Positions 55,612 through 64,000 of a DNA stretch of 64,000 bases are shown here, piece after piece. The notes beneath the pieces were generated by a model, which made no database searches, was not told where the DNA came from, and saw only the letters and a program-made list of their open reading frames with translations. The stretch's first letter is position 1. The number at the start of each line of letters is the position of its first letter. Origin of the DNA: Saprolegnia diclina VS20 (Eukaryota; Oomycota; Saprolegniomycetes; Saprolegniales; Saprolegniaceae); assembly GCF_000281045.1 (NCBI RefSeq), contig NW_008246084.1, forward strand, positions 498,870-562,869, read 5' to 3'. The position numbers were made by a program, and so were the translations under genes.

Positions 55612-57304
55612 CTAGTGGTCCCGCCACTCTTCGCCAATGTTGCTCATGCTGGGCACGGGCACAAGCTCGCGGAGCACCCTAATCGTGGGATTCCATGAGC
55701 TGGCGAGACAGCGTCGGTAGACCACGTACGGGTGCCACACGTATTCTTGGTCCTTGGCCTTCTCGACCTTGAGCTGCTTTGTGATTGTCTCCTTCTGCGT
55801 CGCCAGCAGCCGCGTCCGCACTTCCTCCTCGAGCTCGAGCGTACGCGCAGCGTTCTCGGCCATGGCTTCTTGCTGCTTGCGCGTGATCTCTTCTTCCATC
55901 GTCTGCATCTCGTGGTCGCGCTTCCGCTTCCGCTCCCGCGCCCGCGTCTCTTCGCCTGCCCACTACACCAATCGCAGGTCAGAAGGGATTCGTCATTTTG
56001 GCAGTCCACCTCGTCCGCGTACGTGCGACGATGGTCGTCGAGGTCGACAAGACCCATGTCGATCGTGTCGCATTGCTAGAGCACATCGTTGCACGAGGTC
56101 ATCATCGCCCCTTGTTCCATAACGGGTGGGTACCTCGAATTTCGTGTCGACCTTGGCCATCGCTTGTTTCTACATGCGGCATGAGCTCGGCGTCGAGCGA
56201 ACGCGCCATGCATGTACCTGGTCTTCAAGCAGCTTGGCTGCGGTCACATGCACGAGCTTTTGGAGGTCGAGGAGCTCCTTGACGTACTTCTACAAGCAGA
56301 CATGACGCATGAGCATGGCGCGATGGAGCGCAGCGTACGTTGCGGATGACGATCATCTGCATGCAGGCTTCCACCTTGGCCTGCAGCGACGCCGGATGGC
56401 GTTCTTGCGTGAGGAGATCGGCCGCCTTCTCGTAGACGTTCGAGGACGCGGACTGGAGCACATATTGATGGTTGGCTTGGATCTTGGGTTCAAGGTGGTG
56501 CACAATGTGCTTGGCGTGGTCGATGCGCTTCAAGAGGTCCACGAGCGGGTGCGCTGCGCGCGCCTTGAGGCCCATGGGCAGATCCGGCTCGACGTCCATG
56601 GTCGCAAACGTGTTTTCCATGGACGATGCGGTCGTCGCGGCTTGGGTCTCGGACCACGACGGCGGCAGCGGCTCACCCGTCTCCTTCCAGAGCCCGCGAA
56701 TGTCGTCCATCGGGTACAGCTGCTGCTCGGCCCAGAGCTTGAGGATGCGCACGACCGTGTCGCGGTCGGCGGGCGACGTGCACACGAGTGAGACGGCCTC
56801 GGGCAAGAGCGGGCGAAAGGTCTCGGCAAAGAGCGTGGACGGGCTCGACTTGCTTGTCTTGGTCTTGAAAATGACGTGGTTCGCGACGTACAAGAACGGG
56901 ATGCGGTCGTGCGTGTCGGCCGCCTTCATCTCGCGCAGCCACGTTGCACAGAGCGCCGAGACGTGGTCGTGGTCCGTCTGGTTGTACATCAAGAAGAGGT
57001 TGGCGACGCGCTCAATGCGCTCGCCGGACTCGTCCAAGTCAGCAAGCTCCATCTGGATCTCATCGCGGTTCCACTTGGCAAAGTCCGTGTCGTCATCGTC
57101 GTCGTCCTCGTCGCTGGCTTGGGCCACGGGTGTCGTCGCCGTCGTCTCTTCCGAGACCTCGGTCACCTTGGCCGACAAAATAGCATCGGCGCCGAGCGTT
57201 CCATCCACCTCCGGTGCCATGCGCATGTGCCCAAGCGGCGGCTGTCCATCGGCGGCTGGCGGATCGCGCTCGTCTCCCATCGCACTGGTCGGCTTCTGTT
57301 CCAT
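55612..57304 (-). CDS. CTD-interacting domain (CID) protein, RPRD/Rtt103-like
   Basis: Six exons (57304-56339, 56289-56218, 56169-56134, 56075-56010, 55962-55730, 55678-55612) give 479 residues. Residues ~78-205 are a CID: ELADLDESGERIERVANLF, then the FLYVANHVIFKTKTS helix and the RDTVVRILKLWAEQQLY helix. A helical region follows, as in RPRD proteins, then a basic, Glu/Arg/Lys-rich coiled coil (~350-430) and VPSMSNIGEEWRD at the end. CID proteins bind the phosphorylated CTD of RNA polymerase II and act in 3'-end processing and termination. Intron 55679-55729 is 51 nt, in frame and stop-free, so it could be retained. Confidence 0.8.
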
Positions 57305-58317
57305 GGAAAAATTACAGGGCGGTCGACCGGATACAATATCCGGATACAGTGCAACTCAGGATCCAACCTCGGGCATCGATAACGCCCTTGGCCAACGACC
57401 TCGCCCTTGGTGATTGCTCCAGCAATACAGCTTGATGCATCCGAATGGAGCGAGGGATAGGACTTTACTCGGAGCGTTCGCAGCAGCCCGTCAAAGGATC
57501 GCTCGCCGAGAACGCCAGAGACCTCAACCGCAGATTTCTCTGGTTTTTGGCCGAGGACAAGGACGGGCCATGCCAACGACGACGCCGACGCCATTCGCCT
57601 TTTGCATCAGCAATAATGGACTGTATCGCATGGGTCTGGCGAAGGCAAGCGAGGTGTCGGTGAGGGCGTGGCCGACAACATCCCAATTTAATTGGTCGAA
57701 AAGCCGCTCTTAAAGGGCCAATCAAACAACAGTATTCCAATCTTTGCGTCGAACAACGAAGAGGCGCGGACCCTGACGGTGAACCACAGTGCACAGGACA
57801 CGATGGTCCATGTGCAAATCAAGCGCCATGACGTCTTTTCTAGTCAGTTTTATGCTCAAAAAGATCCAATCAGCTTAGTACGTTGGGAATTCACCAGCCC
57901 AAACACGTACGAGTACCGAGACTGCGAAAACGAGCGCACACATACCTCTCGTGGTCGTTGTTGAAGTGGGTCGTCTATTAAAATAGATACGTAAATCTCA
58001 TAAATCTACGCTAAATAAAATTGTCGGACGTTCTTCGTTGTGTCGGCGCTGGTAGTATTGATCTTGATCTAGGCCGGCGGAGGCAGGAGCGCGATCCGCG
58101 GGACAAGGTGCTGGCGCGTCGTGCCTGCCTCTCGTGGTTGTTGAGGAGTTATTACATGCAATATGTTTCTCGCTACCAAATGTATTTGCTATCAAACTAG
58201 TGCCAAGACTTCCAGAACCAAGATGGTTTTGTGGTTTCCTCCATTTTGATTGAACTGCAAACGGTTGCGTCGTTTTGGAATAACCGTGGGTCGTTGGCGA
58301 AGCAGTATTTTGAGATC
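57305..58317. other. divergent intergenic region with CCAAT boxes
   Basis: ATTGG at 57691-57695 and CCAAT at 57718-57722 form a pair that may serve either divergent gene. A 90-codon frame at 57692-57964 has no recognisable content. The right part, 57970-58030, is AT-rich. Confidence 0.45.
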
Positions 58318-60408
58318 ATGGGCGCGGCGGCAAGCATCGCGCCGGCCGTGTACGACAAGGCGCAGTGCCAAGCGCTCTGCGGCGACCTCTTTGACGACGC
58401 GCTGTGGCGCCAATCGGCCACCGACAATTGCATCTCGCACGAAAAGCTCCAGCTGCTCTTCCACACGATCTCGGACGTCTTTGTCTCGCACGCGATCGAC
58501 GACGCGTCCGTAGCCGCGGCGATATGCAAGAAGCTGCGCGACCGCGGCCTCACGACATGGAGTGCGTCCGGGGTAGTTGGTCGTATCTCGATTCTTTCTC
58601 AGCAGCCAACGTAGGCGGACGAGGGGCGCGACGCTGGCCTCGCGAATGCCCGCTGCGTCCTCGTGCTCGTGTCGCAGGGCTACATGGACAGCGTGGGCGG
58701 CAGCGGCACTCGGGGCCAGTGCCAGCGCGAGTTCAACGCCGCCCTCAAGCAAAAGAAGTCCGTGATTGCGATCCTCGTCGACCCGGCGCCGGCGCTCAAG
58801 CACACGGCGAATTGGACGGGCGACGTGGGGGCCGTCTTCAATGACGCAGCGTTCATCGACTATACGAGCAGCGACGTCGACGAGATTGCTATGCGCCAAG
58901 ACGATATTCTGGCGCGCGTTCGCCGAACGATCGGGATTCCGCTGGCGGAGCGCTTTGCATTGACCGTCACCAGTGCGGACGAGAAGAACGAGAGCACGCG
59001 GACAGCGTCGTCCGTGAGCATGCACGCCGATGCAAAGGAGACCCCGATCGTGTACTCGCCCGTGCCTACGCTGGTCGAAGAGGGCCCGCTCGACGCAGCG
59101 TTTCAAGAGCTAGTGTCGCAGCTCCAAGGCGCCGAGACATGGGCGACGCTCTACGACTACCCGTTCACCAACGACACAAGCAACCGATCCGCCGACCATG
59201 TGATGGAGCTGCCAAAGAGCTGCGTTGGCATCGAGAACGGTCTCATTTTGGCCGGGAGCTACCTCGCCGAGCTCCAAGAGCGTCCGGAGCTTCTCTCGCT
59301 CGGCGCCGTTGGCGGCAAGCTCAATAAGCACAAATTTGTTGTGAGTGTTCGGCTTTGGATCCAAGGGCCCGGGTACGTCCTTGCGGGCGGGCACTACAAG
59401 ACGTGGTTTGCGTTGGAGCTCACGCGCGCCATGGGCCTCCAGGTTGCTTTCAACGGCGGCGCCGACAGCTTTCCCGTCTGCAAGACCAACGAGCCGGTCA
59501 CAGTCCCGACCGACGCTTGGCTTCGGTTGGCGATTCGCGTCGACGTACGTGCCAACGTGGTGCAAGTCGTCGTCAACTCGGAGCGCTTGGACGACATTGC
59601 GCTGCCGGCGAAGTTTCATTACGCGCACCTCACAAACCCGATGGCCGAAGGGGCCTTCTACTTGTACGACCCGGCACACAAGGCACGTCTCTTTCGCGGT
59701 GGTCTCCGCCACCTCTTGCTCGTCTCGTCAACCGATGTGCACGAGGCAGGCCCGGCGCCGCCCGTGCCCGACGCCTTCCTCGCCAAGCGCAAGGAGCTGA
59801 TTGCTGGCCTGAAAGCGCTCTGCGACTACCCGTTCGAGACCGACTTGGTCGATCGCGTCTCGGGACGTACGCTGCTAGCACCGTCAACGAGCTACTTGGA
59901 GCCGCACGCAGGTCTCTTCCTCGATGGCGACTACTATGGCGCACAGGAGACGCGGCCCGAAGTGACGTGCGCCGGCGCGTATACGACCGAGATGTCCAAG
60001 ACCAACTTTGTCGTCGCCGCGAGCATCTGTCCGTTTGGCCAAGGCTGGGTGTGGTGCCTCGGGAAGGGCTGGCGCTGGTTTGGCTTTGTCATCACCGCCG
60101 AGATGCACGTCGAGCTCGTGCTCAACCACCAGAAAACAGCCTACCCGATCGAGCTGCGTGGCGAGCGCCTCACGCTGCAGCGCCATACGTGGGTGCACTT
60201 TGCGGTGCAAGCCCGCGGAAAGGAGTTCCAAGTCTTTTGCAACGGCGAGCCCCTCGATGTGATCGATCTCGGGCCGAAATTCGCCTACTGGGTCGGCGAA
60301 GGCGACGACAACTCGCTCCTCCTGCATGGCGACTCGGCCAACGAGACCTTCTTCGGGTACATGAAGGACCTCGCGTTCTGGTCCACAAACCAAGTGCCCG
60401 TCGAGTAA
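58318..60408 (+). CDS. TIR domain protein with two lectin-like repeats
   Basis: Exons 58318-58572 and 58615-60408 flank a 42-nt phase-0 intron (GTAGTT...CGTAG); the product is 682 residues. ATG 58318 starts MGAAAS, a consensus N-myristoylation signal. Residues ~52-200 form a TIR domain: SDVFVSHAIDDASVAAAI (strand A), RDRGLTTW (BB loop), ARCVLVLVSQGYMDS, and CQREFNAALKQKKSVIAIL where Glu124 takes the place of the NADase glutamate. Two homologous concanavalin/LamG-like beta domains follow (~240-425 and ~440-680), each starting (Y/C)DYPFxxD. TIR domains act in immune signalling or cleave NAD+; a membrane-anchored intracellular sensor is inferred. Confidence 0.8.
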
Positions 60409-60647
60409 GCGTCCTTGGCGCGTGTACATACGGCTGCGTAGCCAGTGGCGTGAACAGTATATACATTGATACATTCTCGATACTTCATTCGAGACGCGAC
60501 ACGTGGAGCACCAAGAGGACCGTGGTTCGGGTAGTGTCGGCACATGTCGCATGATAGCCAACTCCCGATGGATAATATTGTCATGCAATAAGAAAGGAGC
60601 TGATGCAGGATACTTTGGAAAATGAAAAGAAACAATGCCTGGGCTGG

Positions 60648-61798
60648 CTACTCTTGAGAGGACGCGACGACGACCGAGGCGCCGACGACCGCCGGTGCCG
60701 ACACAGTCGGCGCAGCAACGAGCGAGCCCTTGACGTGCTCGTACGTCACAAAGAAGACGACGCACCACGGCGCCTTGCGCATCCAGTTGGGCAGAAATCC
60801 CTTGTAGAACGCACTCAAGCCTTCGTCCGAGAACGTCTTGAACGCGCAATGATGCGCACTCGAGTACAAGGCGTTGGTTCCCGAAGGCTGCGTCATAAGC
60901 CGCGTCTTGACCACGTCGACACTAACCCAAATGTGAGAATGTATCGAGAGAAGAGCCACCCGTACGGGTTGGACGCCAGCGCTCCCGCGAGGCCCGCGAC
61001 AAGGCTCGACCCAAACGTCGCACCGATCCCGCCGTCCTTGACCAGACCCAGCGAAATCAATGTCGTTTTGCTACGACTTGCGTTTCCAAGGAGCGTACAG
61101 CGAGCGAGCGTATACCATTGGTCGTAGACGCCAAGCTCGGCAGCGTTGACGATGAAGCCGCGAGTGACATTGGGACCCAGACCCTAGTATCGACATGTCG
61201 TACAAAGGACACGACACGAGCCATTGCCAACGTTCAGAAAGCCGCGCCAGCCCTCGGCACCGTGAATCTTGCCGACAGCGTCCCGAAGACCTTTGTACAG
61301 AGTCCCCGACCGGTCGGCTTGCATGCGCACCTTGATGACGTCGACGCTAGTAGGCGGTCAGTGGCGGATCTCGCGTGATATGGTCGAGAGAACGCACGGG
61401 TTGGCAATGCTGATGCTAATCGCACCGGCAAGCCCACCGGCCATGAGCTTTTGCGCAAATGACATGGTCGTGTGGCCGCTCTGGCCGCCATGCTTGGGCT
61501 GGCTCGCGTGCATGATGGCGTCGCGGAACGGCTCGTAGAGCACCATGCACATGCTAGAGTAGGCGATTTGCCGCGCGACGGCTGGCTGAGCGCCTTTCCA
61601 GAGCGCGGACGGGCCCTCAAGTCGCGCGATCTTGGTCATGGCGTCGGCCATCCCCGTGTACTGGACGCTCTGGTGCGCCGCCATACCTTGGGCTTGGAGG
61701 CGGACCTTGGTGATGTCGACGGGCAGCGTCGCCATCTCGGCCGTCGACGACGCGATCGCGCCCGCGAGGAAGCGCGTCGAGAGCGCGTCCTTCTGCAT
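60648..61798 (-). CDS. mitochondrial carrier (SLC25), UCP/dicarboxylate-type
   Basis: Five exons (61798-61398, 61346-61232, 61183-61116, 61070-60966, 60921-60648) give 320 residues. The three carrier repeats each have the P-x-D-x-x-K signature: PVDITKVRLQAQ, PVDVIKVRMQADRSG and PVDVVKTRLMTQPSG. Introns 1 and 4 interrupt the second and third signatures at the same proline codon, supporting both joins. The sequence between repeats (ARLEGPSALWKGAQPAVARQ) fits the uncoupling protein/dicarboxylate/oxoglutarate group. It sits in the inner mitochondrial membrane; the substrate cannot be decided by eye. Confidence 0.9.
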
Positions 61799-63324
61799 CC
61801 TCGCCGTGGCGAATCTTCAACTGCGTATATTTGGAAAGATTGCCAAAACGGTTGCTGGCTTCAACCACAAATTCGCTTATTCCGTATGTTTGATCGCGCA
61901 ATCCTTGTACGTGTCTGCAGCGTGAATCTGGGTTTGGTACTTTTGTAAGGGAATACTCGTGGAGGATGGGGCCGGGTCGCGCGCTGATTGGTCCGTGTCC
62001 ACAGAACAATCGCCAGCAGCTCAAGCTGGCGCTGGAATCTGGAGCATCTTGATGAGCTTAAGCGCACTCCATAGCTTTCTATTCGATCGACTTGGTAGTG
62101 GTCGTGGTCGGAGATCGGCGTAGAAACGAGGTATCCCGTAGAGGCGGGTTGATGGTCGACGACTTGCTTTCGGTGGCCCATGTGACTTGAACTAGTAGCC
62201 ACACTCGGGCAAGGAGGGCTGCTATGCGTTAAGCTTGCCTTGACGTTGAGAGGAGATGCCATTCGATTCAAAGGGATCCTGTGTTGAGGTTGAGCGACTG
62301 TAGATGAGTGGCTGGGTGGATGGCTGCAGCTGAACGAGGAGTGCGCTCAATCACCATCATCATTGACAGTACCAGTGTCCAAGGTGACTACAGCTGACGC
62401 AACGACTCGGCTGGAGAGGCAAACCGTACCACTAATAGCAACGAGAGTATTCTCGGAGGTCGCGACAAATTCTCACCAAAACTTCGCGAACGCTGACCAT
62501 TGAGCTGGCATGAGCAAGAGCGACGAGGGAAGGGAGCACACGCCGTTGCCAGGAGGCCGCCGATTTCGTTCCTTGTATGGAATGCATGTATTCCTTATCC
62601 ACGAAATGATACGAAGCTTTTACGAATGTATTGAATATGAGCCACCATCTCTTTGAGATTGCCCCACAGCGAGCAACTCAATTCAATATTGAAGCGACCT
62701 TCAACGTCTCGAACACTGAACCGCCTTCGATCTGGTCCAGCATCGCGTCTTGAAGGGATTACTTGCAGGTTGCTAAGTGCAAAGAGCTCCATGGTGCAAT
62801 CCACTGTCGCCAGCGCCCTTGCTTCCAGTGATCATTCCTCGCCGTACATCAAGGGATATCGCCAACAATCACCCTCGGACACCATCAAAAGGAGCCTGGG
62901 CTTCGGAAACCAGGCGTCCAGAGCTGCCTCCAAGAAGGGCCAACAAACTGTAGCGATCAAGCTTCCTGCCTGGTGTACCAGAGATCATTGTCGCCTTGGC
63001 GTCAGCACCGGAATCTGCATCGAGAAGGCGAGATTGATCGCATATACTTCCATAGAGTATGTCATCGTGTTGTGCTTGTGAAGTCTCTCGTCATGTGCAA
63101 GCCGGTCAGAAGCCATCAACTAGACGACGACTAGGAGCGACTACTAGTCGAGTGACTAGTCCTCTTTGCTGCTGATGAGTTCACGACGGAGCCGGCATCA
63201 TCCGTGTATGCGTAGTGTTTACGCACTTTCCCTGTCACTTGGCATTTGTATTGAACTTATTAGCCAATCAGAGGTGCGAACGTCCAACGCTTTCGTCGAA
63301 GAAACATTTTCCGAATTGCGACGC
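61799..63324. other. divergent intergenic region, nothing recognised
   Basis: It contains an ATTGG at 61986-61990 on the carrier side and a CCAAT at 63264-63268 on the ALDH side. Frames such as 62653-63081 have no recognisable content. Confidence 0.5.
63264..63268. promoter_or_regulatory. CCAAT box upstream of the ALDH gene
   Basis: TTAGCCAATCAGAGG lies 57 bp before ATG 63325, in the position where ATTGG/CCAAT boxes occur at several other genes of the window. Confidence 0.5.
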
Positions 63325-63970
63325 ATGTACCAGAGCATGAGTGACCTCAAGACGCCGCTGGCCAAGGCGGGCGACCTTGCGTTGCTGCTGCCGACGCCCG
63401 CCGAGGCCATCGCCGGCCACGCCGCCGACCTCCGCGCGTCCTTCCGCGCAGGCGTGCTCCAGTCGACCGCGGCGCGCAAGGCCCAGCTCCGCCAGCTGCG
63501 CCTCTTGGCGACCGAAGGCGCCGAGCTGCTCCAAGCCGCCGTGTGGAAGGACCTGCACAAGCATGCAACCGAGCTCTTTGTGATGGAGACGTCTGTACTT
63601 CTCAACGAGATCCAAGAACACTTGGACTACGTCGACGACTGGGCGGCGCCCAAGCGTGTGGGCACGAACCTCGTCAATATCCCGGGCTCGTCGTACGTGC
63701 ACAGCGACCCGCTTGGCGTCTGCTGCATCATGGGCACGTGGAACTACCCGGTTCAGCTTATCTTGCTGCCGCTCGTGGGCTGCATCAGCGCCGGCAACTG
63801 TGCCGTCCTGCGCCTGCCGGCGGAAGGGTCGAGCGACCACGTGGCGGCTGCGCTCGCGTACCTTCTCGACAAGTACATGGATCCAAACGTCGTGCGCTAC
63901 GTGGCTGGTGGCATTGACGCGAACAAGGCCATGCTCGCCCAGAAGTTTGATCTTATCTTTTGCACCGGCG
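63325..63970 (+). CDS. class 3 aldehyde dehydrogenase, first exon only (runs off the window)
   Basis: This is a partial gene: 215 codons plus one base from ATG 63325, ending at a probable donor (GTCCGT at 63971) beyond which the window stops. ATG 63337 (MSDLKTPL) is an alternative start. The sequence matches the NAD(P)-binding half of ALDH3-type enzymes: EIQEHLDYVDDWAAPKRV, then PLGVCCIMGTWNYPVQLILL, PLVGCISAGNCAVLRLPAEG, and LIFCTGG before the intron. The catalytic Cys region lies outside the window. These enzymes oxidise fatty or aromatic aldehydes, often on membranes. Confidence 0.88.
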
Positions 63971-64000
63971 GTCCGTCTCGTCTATGAATCAAAAGGGTGT

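Noticed and set aside
57692-57964. 90-codon plus-strand frame in the CID-TIR spacer
   Set aside because: No recognisable domain, no codon bias like the neighbours, and it lies over likely promoter boxes.
62653-63081. 142-codon plus-strand frame upstream of ALDH
   Set aside because: No domain, composition like intergenic DNA, and no plausible splice to a neighbouring gene.

Overview
This window is nuclear DNA of a eukaryote, most likely an oomycete and probably a saprolegnialean water mould. The reasons are GC-rich coding sequence, compact gene spacing and about 60 very short introns (34-58 nt) that mostly begin GTAC and end in YAG. There are also repeated CCAAT/ATTGG boxes just upstream of start codons, and a gene set of protist type. 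No bacterial operon logic applies. Exon joins were made by hand; each was accepted only when phase, GT/AG ends and protein continuity agreed.

Region 1 (1-8.7 kb) holds four minus-strand genes for mucin-like or extensin-like type I membrane proteins. Each has a signal peptide, a Thr/Pro/Ser-rich ectodomain, one membrane segment and a cytoplasmic tail. Three tails end in a shared MD-(S/T)-x-RF-x-x-M motif. Three of the genes carry a phase-1 intron just before the membrane segment. A ~450 bp DNA-transposon remnant with terminal inverted repeats and a Copia-type Gag-like fossil lie among them.

Region 2 (9.7-26 kb) holds a probable mitochondrial protein with an apparent frameshift and two LtrA-like membrane-protein paralogues flanking an FDXACB1-like methyltransferase. 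Next come a ubiquitin-like/BAG6-type protein, a CHD1 C-terminal-like protein lacking the motor, a TTLL-type tubulin ligase, an ankyrin-FYVE protein and an atypical bZIP candidate.

Region 3 (26-42.5 kb) holds a family-16 lysine methyltransferase and a large gene joining a Cys-rich receptor-like module, a Wntless/TMEM181-like GOLD-8TM module and a class 3 lipase. It also has PRMT3, a ~200 bp tandem repeat array, a ten-exon RAB3GAP2, a second family-16 methyltransferase and the splicing factor PRP31.

Region 4 (43-64 kb) holds a 2OG-Fe(II) oxygenase sharing a promoter with an Obg GTPase, a MAK/ICK-type kinase and a tandemly duplicated RanGAP in one polypeptide. These are followed by a pogo-type HTH protein, a tail-anchored unknown, a C2-DUSP protein, a BSD protein and a CTD-interacting-domain protein. 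The window ends with a TIR protein carrying two lectin-like repeats, a mitochondrial carrier and the first exon of an aldehyde dehydrogenase that runs off the end.

The genes serve mainly nuclear RNA processing, protein methylation, membrane traffic and cilium/microtubule functions. The most novel-looking items are the mucin-like receptor cluster, the GOLD-8TM-lipase fusion, the TIR-lectin protein and the double RanGAP.
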